Assembly (NCBI RefSeq): GCF_024347475.1
Contig: NZ_AP025487.1
Coordinates: 1,922,001 to 1,986,000 of the forward strand
DNA from: Vibrio fortis
Lineage (GTDB): Bacteria; Pseudomonadota; Gammaproteobacteria; Enterobacterales; Vibrionaceae
Reading direction: 5' to 3'
DNA length: 64,000 bases
Within the stretch, counting starts at the first letter, position 1; every line of letters begins with the position of its first letter. This document shows, piece by piece, positions 18,559 to 28,280 of this stretch. The notes beneath the pieces were generated by a model. That model saw only the letters and a program-made list of their open reading frames with translations. It was not told the origin of the DNA and searched no databases. The translations under genes were made by a program, and so were the position numbers.

Positions 18559-19188
18559 TTACTCTTTAGCTGACATGCCTGCCGCTAAATAAGGAATCAA
18601 GATATCGACAACAGCTTTCGCATCAACCTCTCTTCCATAATCATTTTCTGATATTTCCATCAGTGCTTGGCTTGACGCCATGGTGAATACACATGTCCCT
18701 AGGGTGAAGTGCAGTCGCCAAAATAACTGTTCTTGAGTGAGCTCTGGGTTGGCTTTCATCACCGAACTAGTAAATAGCCCCAAAACGTCACTGTAACGAG
18801 TGGTAATGAACCAACGTAAGTGCCCTTGAACATCGGTATAGCCGCGGCCAATTAACAGCATGAAGCGACTTGTACCATCCGGTCTTACATCGTTAAGAGA
18901 GCGTAGTGGCGATCTCAAAGATTCAAACACGTCACTCATCGTATACGTTTCGTTCAAATTAAGGTTCACTAGTGCATCCTGAAGAGCAGGCATGAACGCT
19001 TCCAAGTAACGATTGAGTACTGCTCGAACCAAGGTCTTTTTATCGCCGAAGTGGTAATTTACCGAAGCTAGGTTCACATTCGCTTTACTCGTTATGGTGC
19101 GCAACGAAGTATCATTAAAGCCATGCTCAGCAAACAATCCCTCTGCTACATCCAGTATCTTCTCTTTGGTCGAACTTCTTGGTGCCAT
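18559..19188 (-). CDS. psrA: TetR-family regulator, PsrA-like
   Basis: The ATG at 19188 gives 209 residues; an upstream in-frame extension is unsupported. The TetR helix-turn-helix (LFAEHGFNDTSLRTITSKANVNLASVNYHFGDKKTLV in two parts) closely resembles Pseudomonas PsrA, and the C-terminal half (QGHLRWF, LFWRLHFTLG, PYLAAGMSA) does too. PsrA binds long-chain fatty acids and represses beta-oxidation genes. Position directly upstream of fadE supports that role. A PsrA-like palindrome overlaps the region just before its start. Symbol by resemblance. Confidence 0.8.
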   Translation of the reverse strand: MAPRSSTKEKILDVAEGLFAEHGFNDTSLRTITSKANVNLASVNYHFGDKKTLVRAVLNRYLEAFMPALQDALVNLNLNETYTMSDVFESLRSPLRSLNDVRPDGTSRFMLLIGRGYTDVQGHLRWFITTRYSDVLGLFTSSVMKANPELTQEQLFWRLHFTLGTCVFTMASSQALMEISENDYGREVDAKAVVDILIPYLAAGMSAKE

Positions 19189-19203
19189 TTCAATCACTCG
19201 TAT

Positions 19204-19217
19204 TAAACAACTGTTTG
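19204..19217. promoter_or_regulatory. Likely PsrA-type operator, autoregulatory
   Basis: AAAC-AACT-GTTT with a following G is close to the published PsrA motif (G/C)AAAC-N2-4-GTTT(G/C). It lies about 16 bases upstream of the psrA ATG. Confidence 0.55.
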
Positions 19218-19392
19218 AAATATACCCATAGAACATTTATTTAACAAGTAAGCAACATCACATTTTCACCCATTGGTCGTACCAGTTTAGAAAATAATTA
19301 GCTAACAGCCTGAATTGCCTGTGTTTTAGAAAATAAGAAAAAAAGAACAAATTTTCTTGGAACTGATTGGAAGTTCGCGGGTCATAACAAGG

Positions 19393-19522
19393 GTAACAAG
19401 AAGCGCATTTTTAAGTCTTTCTGGCCGTCAGACTTGTTTCACTCTCTTGTTACTCACTGCAATTTCCTTATTAACTCCTATACTTGTATCCGCCCAAACC
19501 GCGTTGGTTTGGGCTTTTTTTT
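19393..19522 (+). ncRNA. Candidate small RNA (about 130 nt) with own terminator
   Basis: There is an outer stem GTAACAAGA (19393-19401) / TCTTGTTAC (19445-19453) and, nested inside, AAGTCT (19413-19418) / AGACTT (19430-19435). A single-stranded CU-rich stretch (19454-19491, containing TTAACTCCTATACTTG) and a Rho-independent terminator GCCCAAACC/GGTTTGGGC plus eight T (19492-19522) follow. No coding gene on this strand ends here, so the terminator must belong to a non-coding transcript. The 5' end and promoter are not certain: CATAAC at 19383 could be a -10. It matches no Vibrio small RNA I can recall. Confidence 0.6.
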
Positions 19523-19534
19523 GTCTACATTAAA

Positions 19535-19566
19535 CAAAAAAACGCCCTACGAAATCGTAGGACGTT
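19535..19566 (-). terminator. Terminator of the VCBS adhesin gene
   Basis: On the minus strand the stem ACGTCCTACGA/TCGTAGGGCGT ends in a T-run. Confidence 0.8.
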
Positions 19567-19617
19567 TGGTACCAAAGCCTAATGTTTTAGTGACTAGTGT
19601 ATTAACTAATCTCAAGA

Positions 19618-22600
19618 TTAAGCTGCATCGTTTTTAATCAGTTCACCTAATACGGCTAAGTCATCATTTATATCGATAGACATTCCTAACTCAGGCGCAA
19701 CGTCTTGTATAACAATGGTTTGAGCATCACTGCCGCCTTCTAGAGGAATACTCAATTCAACATCGTCACCATTGATGCTCACATCTATCATGCTCAGTAG
19801 AGCCTCCATTTGATCGCCATCTTGTGGATCTTCGAGTAGATCGCTCAAGTCAATCAGATCGCCCGATCCATCGCTGTACAGTTCAAAGTCTTTGATGACA
19901 TCCGTACCGTTATCCAACGCATCATCCAACCATGCGAAGATGTTATCTTCAGCATTACCAATTAACATGTCATTGCCGTAGTCAGCGACTAATGGCTCAT
20001 CATTTTCAGCACTGATCACGTTATAGGCTTGTGGTTCTTCAATATCGAGCGTTACCGTTTCAACAGAACTTTCCGCACCGTTTGAATCTACCGCAACATA
20101 GTCGAAGGTTGCGTCTTCTGTGACCACTTCATTACCTTGGATGTAGCGAAGCTCCCAGTTACCCCCTGTCGATGACAGTTCCATAGAAACAATCGGATTA
20201 GAAGGAGAAGAATAGCTAAACTCATACAGAATCTGATCGTTACCTACGTCTCCTTCATCTTTTTGATACTGTTCTGTGTGTTGTGTTCCGTCTAGGAAGG
20301 TATATACAACTTCAATATAGACATTACTATTGGTGTTGAATTCGGCTCCCATGCCGTCCAAACCAAATGTTACGGTATCCAGTGGATTATCGGTTAAATC
20401 AACAATGAGGGTCTCTTGCATGTTCATGCCTCGACCATCAGTGTCTCCGATACCATAACCAACGTGTGGTTGTTCACCTTGATACTGTTTCAATGGCTTG
20501 TCATTGTTGTCTTCAATAGAGATGGTTATGGTTTTACCATTAGATAAGGTGATCAACCGCTCTGTCGGAGAAACTTCTTCACCCCAGTTGTAAAAACCAT
20601 CGACCAGTTCAGGGAAGTCGTCACTCGATCCACTGTAGCCCAGCTCAAACTCTTCACCAGGGCCCGCAACAAAGCTGATGTTGTTAGGGACAAACAGGGT
20701 TTCATTATCAATATCGTCTTGTGTCACCTCTCGACTCACACCATTTTCATCGGTATAGAGCAAAGTGCCGCTACTTGGTAGGTCGACAATTTTAATGTTT
20801 AGAGGAATATCATCGTAGTCATCCTCTAAATCCGAGATGTAGTCAGGAATACCTTCGCTGTGACTATCAAAGATGATTGGAATAACAGTGTTGTCATTGT
20901 CGACGATAACGAAACTCTCTGCGACTGGAGCATCGTTCGCCCCATTAATGGTAATTTGAATCTCGTGGGTGACACCATCCGTTGAAGAGACAATGTAGTT
21001 TTCGATTATCGTGTCATCATCGTTTAGATATTGAATCGCGCTATTATCGAGTGTATACGTCCACGCACCATCCGGAGTTATGGTTAACATCCCCATCGCC
21101 ATCGCCAACGTGGATCCGACAGAATTGAACGTACCGTTTGGCAAAAATGCCGGTGTATCACTCGTATCGACATCAGTGATTGTTAAGGTACCAGAAGTGG
21201 TTAACTCATTGTCTTGAGTAACATCCACATCCTCGGTGACTTCACCCATATCTGAGTCGCCTTCTCCAACGGTAATTTCAGACGGATCGTCCGCACCGTT
21301 AATGGTAATGGTCACTTCACTGGTGGTGCCGTCTGTTGCCGTTACCGTGTAGACCTCAACCACACTCTCATCGTCATCTAAGTACTGAACCAAGTCATTA
21401 TTAACGACGTAGGTCCACGCGCCTTCTGGTGTAATGGTAAGTACTCCGAGGGCACTGCCATTAGTAGAGCCGATTGGATTAAAGGTGCCGTTCGGTTCAA
21501 AGGCTGGGTCATCACTGGTATCGACATCAGTAATGGTCAGAGTACCCGATGTAGTAAGCTCATTATCCAAGGAGACATCCACATCCTCGGTGACCTCACC
21601 CATATCTGAGTCGCCTTCTCCAACGGTGATCTCAGAAGGGTCATCTGCACCGTTAATGGTAATGGTCACTTCACTGGTGGTGCCGTCTGTTGCCGTTACC
21701 GTGTAGACCTCCACCACACTTTCATCATCATCTAGGTACTGAACCAAGTCATTATTAACGACATAAGTCCATGCACCGTCTGGTGTGATGGTGAGCATAC
21801 CGAGTGCGCTGCCATTCGTAGAGCCGATTGGATTAAAGGTGCCGTTTGGTTCAAAGGCGGGGTCATCACTGGTATCGACATCGGTGATAGTTAGCGTACC
21901 TGACGTGGTCAGCTCGTTGTCTAACGAGACGTCCACATCCTCGGTCACTGCCCCCATATCTGAGTCACCTTCACCAACGGTGATCTCTGACGGATCGTCT
22001 GCACCGTTAATGGTAATGGTCACTTCACTGGTGGTGCCATCAGTTGCCGTTACGGTGTAGACCTCAACCACACTTTCATCGTCATCTAAGTACTGAACCA
22101 AGTCGTTATTAACGACGTAAGTCCACTCACCGTCTGGTGTGATGGTGAGCATACCGAGCGCGCTGCCATTGGTAGAGCCGGTTGGATTAAAGGTGCCGTT
22201 AGGTTCAAAGGCTGGGTCATCGCTGGTATCGACATCAGTAATGGTCAGCGTACCCGATGTAGTAAGCTCATTATCTAACGAGACGTCCACATCCTCGGTA
22301 ACTTCACCCATATCTGAGTCACCTTCTCCAACGGTAATCTCAGAAGGATCGTCCGCACCGTTAATGGTAATGGTCACTTCACTGGTGGTGCCGTCTGTTG
22401 CCGTTACCGTGTAGACCTCGACCACACTCTCATCATCATCTAAGTACTGAACCAAGTCATTATTAACGACGTAAGTCCATGCGCCTTCTGGTGTAATAGT
22501 GAGCATACCGAGTGCGCTGTCGTTAGTTGAGCCTGTTGGATTAAAGGTGCCGTTAGGTTCAAAGGCGGGGTCATCACTGGTATCAACGTCAGTAATAGTT

Positions 22601-24483
22601 AACGTACCTGACGTGGTAAGCTCGTTGTCTAACGAGACGTCCACATCCTCGGTGACTTCACCCATATCTGAGTCACCTTCTCCAACGGTAATCTCAGAAG
22701 GGTCATCTGCACCATTAATGGTAATGGTCACTTCACTAGTGGTGCCGTCTGTTGCCGTTACTGTGTAGACCTCAACCACACTCTCATCGTCATCAAGATA
22801 CTGAACCAAGTCATTGTTAACTACATAAGTCCAGGCACCGTCTGGTGTAATGGTAAGCATACCGAGTGCGCTGCCATTGGTAGATCCGGTTGGATTAAAG
22901 GTGCCGTTAGGTTCAAAGGCTGGGTCATCACTGGTATCAACGTCAGTAATAGTTAACGTACCTGACGTGGTCAGCTCGTTGTCTAACGAGACGTCCACAT
23001 CCTCGGTGACTTCACCCATATCTGAGTCGCCTTCTCCAACGGTGATCTCAGAAGGGTCATCTGCACCATTAATGGTAATGGTCACTTCACTGGTGGTGCC
23101 GTCTGTTGCCGTTACTGTGTAGACCTCAACCACACTCTCATCGTCATCAAGATACTGAACCAAGTCATTGTTAACTACATAAGTCCACGCACCGTCTGGT
23201 GTAATGGTAAGCATACCGAGTGCGCTGCCATTGGTAGATCCGGTTGGATTAAAGGTGCCGTTAGCCTCAAAGGCTGGATCATCACTGGTATCGACATCAG
23301 TAATGGTCAGCGTACCCGACGTAGTGAGCTCATTATCTAACGAGACGTCCACATCCTCGGTGACTTCACCCATATCTGAGTCACCTTCACCAACGGTGAT
23401 CTCTGACGGATCGTCCGCACCGTTAATGGTAATGGTCACTTCACTGGTGGTGCCGTCTGTCGCCGTTACGGTGTAAACCTCAACCACACTCTCATCGTCG
23501 TCTAAGAACTGAACCAGATCGTTATTAACCTCATAGTTCCAAGCGCCATCAGGGCTGATAGTAAGCACACCTAATGCACTACCATTAGTTGAGCCTACTG
23601 GATTAAAGACACCATTTGGTTCAAAAGTTGGTGTTTCACTGTCGACATCTGAAATCGAGATTTGGCCAGAAGTCTCCAAAAGGTTACCTTCAAGTGAAAC
23701 ATCGACATCCTCGGTTACACTACCCGAGCCTGTAGTCGCGACTGCTGCATCATCTGTGCCTATGATTGTCACTGTTACAACTTGCTCGGTACCATCCGAT
23801 GTTTCCACGGTAAAACTATCTTGGATTTGCTCTCCGTCTGCCAATTCATTGAATGGACTGTTTGCAACAAAAGTCCACGTTCCGTCTTCATTAATGACAA
23901 AATCACCGTAACCGTTATCCCCTTCGCCTTCATCTGCAATAAAGGTTACTTCGGGATCATCGGTAATCAGATTACCCCCGGTTTCAATCGGAACATCTTC
24001 CTCAAACTCAATAACGTCAGATACCCCGGACACTAATGCAAACGCAATAATGTCAATTAGCTCTAGGCTTTGAGTCTCAGACAACCCCTGGCTTTCAAGA
24101 CCATCTGTTTCAAAGTGGGTTGTTGCCTGTACTTCAGCACCCGTTCTGGTAATGGTTCCGCTGTTAACTAAACTTGACCCATCAGTTTCGCCACTGGCAG
24201 TGTCAAACTCTTCCCCTAAATCGGCCGTAGGGTCAAAGCCCTCTTCCACAGCTCTAATAACTTGTGCGATGGCATCATCAGTATCGACGACTCTATTTAC
24301 TGTTTCGTCTTCGTAATACCGAACATTGATCGCTGGTTCACTTCCACTGCTATTGTCGACACTCACAACAACATCACCGGCACGCAGTGTCTCTCCCTCT
24401 GCTAACCGTCTTATTTGCCCTTGTGCATCCACAACCAAAGCGCCGCTCACCCCACTGAGTAAGCCAACATTGATAGTTCCCAT
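19618..24483 (-). CDS. Type I secreted VCBS-repeat adhesin
   Basis: The 1621-residue acidic protein has an N-terminal module (1-55, LSGVSGALVVDAQGQIRRLAEGE) like the retention module of LapA-type adhesins. Eight VCBS repeats of about 118 residues follow (TEDVDVSLDNELTTSG, NGTFNPTGSTNGSALGMLT, TATDGTTSEVTITINGADD); repeats 2-7 are nearly identical and 1 and 8 diverged. The C-terminus (GNDMLIGNAEDNIFAWLDD, then IVIQDVAP) resembles a type I secretion signal domain. No dialanine LapG cleavage site is obvious after the N-terminal module. It is divergent from a TolC-like gene. It is likely a surface adhesin for attachment or biofilm. Confidence 0.88.
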   Translation of the reverse strand: MGTINVGLLSGVSGALVVDAQGQIRRLAEGETLRAGDVVVSVDNSSGSEPAINVRYYEDETVNRVVDTDDAIAQVIRAVEEGFDPTADLGEEFDTASGETDGSSLVNSGTITRTGAEVQATTHFETDGLESQGLSETQSLELIDIIAFALVSGVSDVIEFEEDVPIETGGNLITDDPEVTFIADEGEGDNGYGDFVINEDGTWTFVANSPFNELADGEQIQDSFTVETSDGTEQVVTVTIIGTDDAAVATTGSGSVTEDVDVSLEGNLLETSGQISISDVDSETPTFEPNGVFNPVGSTNGSALGVLTISPDGAWNYEVNNDLVQFLDDDESVVEVYTVTATDGTTSEVTITINGADDPSEITVGEGDSDMGEVTEDVDVSLDNELTTSGTLTITDVDTSDDPAFEANGTFNPTGSTNGSALGMLTITPDGAWTYVVNNDLVQYLDDDESVVEVYTVTATDGTTSEVTITINGADDPSEITVGEGDSDMGEVTEDVDVSLDNELTTSGTLTITDVDTSDDPAFEPNGTFNPTGSTNGSALGMLTITPDGAWTYVVNNDLVQYLDDDESVVEVYTVTATDGTTSEVTITINGADDPSEITVGEGDSDMGEVTEDVDVSLDNELTTSGTLTITDVDTSDDPAFEPNGTFNPTGSTNDSALGMLTITPEGAWTYVVNNDLVQYLDDDESVVEVYTVTATDGTTSEVTITINGADDPSEITVGEGDSDMGEVTEDVDVSLDNELTTSGTLTITDVDTSDDPAFEPNGTFNPTGSTNGSALGMLTITPDGEWTYVVNNDLVQYLDDDESVVEVYTVTATDGTTSEVTITINGADDPSEITVGEGDSDMGAVTEDVDVSLDNELTTSGTLTITDVDTSDDPAFEPNGTFNPIGSTNGSALGMLTITPDGAWTYVVNNDLVQYLDDDESVVEVYTVTATDGTTSEVTITINGADDPSEITVGEGDSDMGEVTEDVDVSLDNELTTSGTLTITDVDTSDDPAFEPNGTFNPIGSTNGSALGVLTITPEGAWTYVVNNDLVQYLDDDESVVEVYTVTATDGTTSEVTITINGADDPSEITVGEGDSDMGEVTEDVDVTQDNELTTSGTLTITDVDTSDTPAFLPNGTFNSVGSTLAMAMGMLTITPDGAWTYTLDNSAIQYLNDDDTIIENYIVSSTDGVTHEIQITINGANDAPVAESFVIVDNDNTVIPIIFDSHSEGIPDYISDLEDDYDDIPLNIKIVDLPSSGTLLYTDENGVSREVTQDDIDNETLFVPNNISFVAGPGEEFELGYSGSSDDFPELVDGFYNWGEEVSPTERLITLSNGKTITISIEDNNDKPLKQYQGEQPHVGYGIGDTDGRGMNMQETLIVDLTDNPLDTVTFGLDGMGAEFNTNSNVYIEVVYTFLDGTQHTEQYQKDEGDVGNDQILYEFSYSSPSNPIVSMELSSTGGNWELRYIQGNEVVTEDATFDYVAVDSNGAESSVETVTLDIEEPQAYNVISAENDEPLVADYGNDMLIGNAEDNIFAWLDDALDNGTDVIKDFELYSDGSGDLIDLSDLLEDPQDGDQMEALLSMIDVSINGDDVELSIPLEGGSDAQTIVIQDVAPELGMSIDINDDLAVLGELIKNDAA
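21240..23363 (-). repeat. Six near-identical 354-bp tandem repeats inside the adhesin gene
   Basis: The phrase ACATCCTCGGTGAC or a close variant recurs at 21226, 21580, 21934, 22288, 22642, 22996 and 23350, exactly 354 bases apart. Third-position differences are few, which implies recent duplication or gene conversion. Unit number is likely variable and prone to assembly collapse. Confidence 0.9.
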
Positions 24484-24768
24484 AACTCACTTCCTTGCAC
24501 AGTTCAGTCCGTTTTCCCACTCGACTGAACTTCGCTATAACACCCACTTAAATTTAGTTGCAATGTTATTGATAATCCACTCACTAACCGCGCCAGCTAA
24601 CGCATAGTGACAAATATGTCAATATAGCTAGTTACTTAGATTCAAAAAAAAATTAGGTAAACTTCGCGTTTTGGTTCAAATGTCCTAAGCTTCGATTATG
24701 ACTTTTGTTCCATTGAAAGCATCGACGAAAGTAAAAATAAGACATCTAGAAGTAGAAGGAGACCTACT

Positions 24769-26076
24769 TTGAAATTGTTTAAACTATCTATTATTTGCTG
24801 CTTTATGACTGGGGCTCCAGCTTACAGTCAAACCCTTGAGCAGGCAGTCGCCATCACTTTGGCAACCAACCCCGAGATAAAAAGTATCTTTAACGAATTT
24901 GTGAGCGTTAAAAAACAAAATGACGCTTCTGGAGGTGCTTATTTACCAAGCATAGATTTAGATGCGGGTATTGGATATGAGGGGATCAATCCAGCTCCCA
25001 ATAATGGTCCTGATACCGATCTAACCAGAAAAGAAGCAACGATTTCTCTTACTCAACTCATTTGGGATGGTTCTGCGACTTTATACGATATGGATCGTAC
25101 AGCCGCCGAAGCAGAGTCAGTAAGATTCCAACTCATTGCAGATGCGGAAGACAAAGCATTAGAGGTAACCCAGATTTACCTTGATGCTGTGAAAGCAACT
25201 GAAGTGCTTGCGCTGTCGGAAAGCAACTTAGCTGTCCATAAAAAGATCTATAAGGACATTAAACGAAGAGCAGAATCAGGAATAGGCTCCACGGCAGACG
25301 TGTCTCAGGTAGAGGCTCGTATTGCGAAAGCCCACGGTAACCTGTTGGCCGCACAAAATAACCTGGTTGACACACACACTCAATTTAGAAGGGTTGTAGG
25401 ACAAGAACCATTAGGGTTGATTTACCCAAGAGCAGATATATCCAAACTGCCTTTATCTTTGAATGATGCAATCGTCTATGCATTTGACAATCACCCTGTG
25501 ATCAAGATTTCAGCGGCTGATGTGGATTCTGCACACTTCCAATACAAACAATCTAAAGGGGTTAACTACCCAACCTTCTCTATTGAGGCTTCACAAACCT
25601 GGCGGGATGATGCAGGTGGTGATGAAGGATCAAGCGACGAGACACTGGCCATGCTGCGCATGCGTTATAACTTGTATAACGGTGGGTCTGATAGTGACAG
25701 AACCGAGGCGGCAGCTTACCAACTAAACAAATCGAAAGACTTGAGAGACCGAGCTTACCGACAAGTAGAGGAAGGGTTAAGGCTCTCTTGGAGTGCTTTG
25801 GATTTAACCCTACAACAGAAAAACTTCCTTTCTGACCATGTCGATTCAGCTGCGGAAACAGTCATTGCTTACGAGAAGCAGTATCGAATTGGCCAACGTA
25901 CCCTACTTGATTTACTCAATACGGAAAATGAGCTTTTTGAGGCCCGTAAAGACTACCTCGATGCTCACTACTCTGAGCAATATGCGAAATATCGTGTGTT
26001 GAACGCAACAGGTTCACTTCTCAATGCGCTACTTGTAGACATTCCAGAAGAGTGGACACAACCTGTGGAGTATTAA
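24769..26076 (+). CDS. TolC-family outer-membrane channel for type I secretion
   Basis: The start is TTG at 24769, fixed by a strong AGAAGGAG ribosome site 7 bases upstream and by the signal peptide it opens (MKLFKLSIICCFMTGAPAYS). The 435-residue protein has the two TolC repeat halves: LEQAVAITLATNPEIKS, and AIVYAFDNHPVIKI for the second. The end carries the typical YEKQYRIGQRTLLDLLNTENELFEARKDY segment (in parts). It is divergent from the adhesin and overlaps the OmpA-like gene by one base. The ABC transporter and membrane-fusion protein are not next to it, so they must be encoded elsewhere. Confidence 0.9.
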   Translation: MKLFKLSIICCFMTGAPAYSQTLEQAVAITLATNPEIKSIFNEFVSVKKQNDASGGAYLPSIDLDAGIGYEGINPAPNNGPDTDLTRKEATISLTQLIWDGSATLYDMDRTAAEAESVRFQLIADAEDKALEVTQIYLDAVKATEVLALSESNLAVHKKIYKDIKRRAESGIGSTADVSQVEARIAKAHGNLLAAQNNLVDTHTQFRRVVGQEPLGLIYPRADISKLPLSLNDAIVYAFDNHPVIKISAADVDSAHFQYKQSKGVNYPTFSIEASQTWRDDAGGDEGSSDETLAMLRMRYNLYNGGSDSDRTEAAAYQLNKSKDLRDRAYRQVEEGLRLSWSALDLTLQQKNFLSDHVDSAAETVIAYEKQYRIGQRTLLDLLNTENELFEARKDYLDAHYSEQYAKYRVLNATGSLLNALLVDIPEEWTQPVEY

Positions 26077-26684
26077 TGATGAAAGCTTTCTATTTATTAC
26101 TTCCCATAGTAGCCCTAACTGTTAATGCAGCCGACTACCAAGAAGAGGATTACATTGAGACTCCTGAGGCGGAGCAAATATCCGATCTAAGAGATGATGA
26201 TAAAGATGGCGTTGTCAATGCTAGAGACCTTTGCCCTGGGACCCCCGGTGCATCTCAAGTTGATAACGACGGATGTGGGGAAACTGTCCGCTCTCAAGAA
26301 GTGAGACAACTGAGAATATTGTTCGCGCACGACTCTTATGAAATAAACCCTATCTTCTCTGATCAGATAACAACGATGTCAGAGTTTCTTAAGAAGTACA
26401 AATCAGCATCCATTGAGATTCAAGGCTATGCGAGTAAAGTCGGCTCTAACGAATACAACCTAGAGCTATCGAAAAAACGAGCAAACCAAGTTCAAAATGA
26501 GATTCTTCAAAATGGTATCGCAGCGGATCGTGTGCGTATTGTAGGGTTTGGTGAATCTAGACTTGAAAAAGAGGGCGATGACGCAACCTCTCATGCCTTA
26601 AACCGAAGAGTAACGGCAACGGTAGTCGGCTTGGAAGAGCAAATCGTCGAAGAGTGGACTATTTTTACCACCCTAGAAAAATAG
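26076..26684 (+). CDS. OmpA-family protein with thrombospondin type 3-like calcium repeat
   Basis: The ATG at 26076 overlaps the previous stop (TAATG), giving 202 residues. A signal peptide (MMKAFYLLLPIVALTVNA) is followed by a DDDKDGVVNARDLCPGTP calcium-binding repeat. An OmpA C-terminal peptidoglycan-binding domain follows (IEIQGYASKVGSNEYNLELS, RANQVQNEIL, NRRVTATV). It is translationally coupled to the TolC-like gene and probably anchors or supports the adhesin export site at the cell wall. Confidence 0.9.
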   Translation: MMKAFYLLLPIVALTVNAADYQEEDYIETPEAEQISDLRDDDKDGVVNARDLCPGTPGASQVDNDGCGETVRSQEVRQLRILFAHDSYEINPIFSDQITTMSEFLKKYKSASIEIQGYASKVGSNEYNLELSKKRANQVQNEILQNGIAADRVRIVGFGESRLEKEGDDATSHALNRRVTATVVGLEEQIVEEWTIFTTLEK

Positions 26685-26727
26685 TCATAAGACGTGAGAA
26701 CTTGTCACCATAAGGCAAGTAAACAAT

Positions 26728-26759
26728 AAAGCCGTGATGAACATTCATCACGGCTTTTT
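26728..26759 (+). terminator. Terminator after the OmpA-like gene
   Basis: The stem AAAGCCGTGATGA/TCATCACGGCTTT is followed by TTTCGTTTC. Confidence 0.88.
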
Positions 26760-26841
26760 CGTTTCTTTGTCATTATGTTTCTAAAAGTGTTGGCGGCTAC
26801 TGTCCTAACCGGCCAACCCTTTCAAACATGTTTTGTAGTGA

Positions 26842-28005
26842 TTACAGTTTAACTTCTTGATGCTTTGTCTTAGGTAACGAGATACTCAATAGTGCGTAAC
26901 CCAAGATTGCCGCCGTCGTTGAGCCCATTAGGATACCTAGTCGAGCAAGCGTATCAAAATCTGCGTTCGTTGGACCAAATGCCAATGAAGAGATGAAGAT
27001 AGACATTGTAAAGCCGATACCACACAGCACAGACACCGCGAAGATGTTCATGAAGTTCACACCTTCAGGAAGCTTAGCTACACCTGTTTTCACTGCGCCC
27101 CAGCTGAATAGGAAAATACCCAGTGGCTTACCAATCAACAGACCTAAAGCGATACCAAGCGGTAGCATACCTGTTAGGTTTGAAAGCGAGATACCTTCCA
27201 GTGAGATACCTGCGTTTGCAAATGCGAAGATAGGCAAGATTGCAAAAGCAACATACGGATGCAGAGCATGCTCTAGGTGTTTAAGCGGAGAATGCTCCCC
27301 TTTATTGCCTTTAAGTGGAATCGCGAAGCCGATAACCACACCAGCAAGTGTTGCGTGAACACCAGACTTCAATACTGCGAACCACAGAATTGCACCAACA
27401 ATCAGATAAGCGCTCAATTTAGTCACATGCTTATTGTTGAGCATGAACAGCACACCTGTTGCGATGAAGCCAACCGTTAGTGCAAGCGTAGACAGATCAC
27501 CTGAGTAGAACAGTGCAATGATAACAACAACACCTAGGTCATCGATGATTGCTAGCGCTAGCAAGAACACCTTCAAGCTTACCGGTACACGGTTACCAAG
27601 AAGTGCCATGATACCCAATGCGAATGCGATATCTGTTGCTGCTGGGATAGCCCAGCCTTGAAGCGCTTCAGGGTTGCTTGAGTTAAATAGCACGTAAATA
27701 AGTGCAGGAGCTAGCATACCACCTACCGCAGCGATAGCTGGGAAGATTGCTGTCTCTTTAGATTTTAATGCGCCTTCTAAAAGCTCACGCTTTACTTCAA
27801 GGCCGATAAGTAGGAAGAAGACTGCCATTAGGCCGTCGTTGATCCAGTGAGACACAGACATACCAAATACGTATGTGTGTAGCATACCCTGATACATTTC
27901 GTTCAGAGGTGAGTTCGCTACGAACATTGCAATTGCCGCAGCAATTACCAAAATGATGCCGCCAGCAGATTCCATTTTAAAGAAGTCACGGATGACGTCG
28001 TTCAT
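26842..28005 (-). CDS. nhaA: Na+/H+ antiporter NhaA
   Basis: The ATG at 28005, with an AAGGG ribosome site, gives 387 residues, as in E. coli NhaA. Key aspartates are D125 ([11 protein letters not shown]) and the pair D155-D156 ([10 protein letters not shown]) of the ion-binding site. [10 protein letters not shown] begins the N-terminal domain. It exchanges Na+ or Li+ for H+ at the inner membrane, expected for a marine organism. It is monocistronic. Confidence 0.96.
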   Translation of the reverse strand: MNDVIRDFFKMESAGGIILVIAAAIAMFVANSPLNEMYQGMLHTYVFGMSVSHWINDGLMAVFFLLIGLEVKRELLEGALKSKETAIFPAIAAVGGMLAPALIYVLFNSSNPEALQGWAIPAATDIAFALGIMALLGNRVPVSLKVFLLALAIIDDLGVVVIIALFYSGDLSTLALTVGFIATGVLFMLNNKHVTKLSAYLIVGAILWFAVLKSGVHATLAGVVIGFAIPLKGNKGEHSPLKHLEHALHPYVAFAILPIFAFANAGISLEGISLSNLTGMLPLGIALGLLIGKPLGIFLFSWGAVKTGVAKLPEGVNFMNIFAVSVLCGIGFTMSIFISSLAFGPTNADFDTLARLGILMGSTTAAILGYALLSISLPKTKHQEVKL

Positions 28006-28245
28006 GATTTCGCCCTTATATTTATTATTTAAATAAACGAATAACAAAGAATAGACACGAGTGTATAGCCAACTTTCGACGATACATAATCACTTCTTTG
28101 GATGTTTAACTTCGGTTTTTCCTACAAATACTAAACAATACGTCGTATATTCCATAATGTTGTTACTCACACTAAATTAAGTATAGATGACCAAAATTAT
28201 AAGTGTAAGCTAGACGAACCCTCCATAAAGTGACCTAGAGTGCAT

Positions 28246-28271
28246 AAAAAAGGCTATCGAATGATAGCCTT
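28246..28271 (-). terminator. Terminator of the lipocalin/ABC operon
   Basis: On the minus strand the stem AAGGCTATC/GATAGCCTT is followed by TTTT. Confidence 0.85.
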
Positions 28272-28280
28272 ATATAAAAA

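Noticed and set aside
21240..23363. CRISPR-like array interpretation of the regular repeats
   Set aside because: The repeats are coding, long (354 bp) and without unique spacers.
21434..23476. Row of about 90-residue plus-strand open frames, one per repeat
   Set aside because: They are antisense shadows of the VCBS repeats, recurring every 354 bases.
24033..24483. LapG-type dialanine cleavage site in the adhesin N-terminal region
   Set aside because: No clear TAAG/PAAG-like site is present after the N-terminal module.
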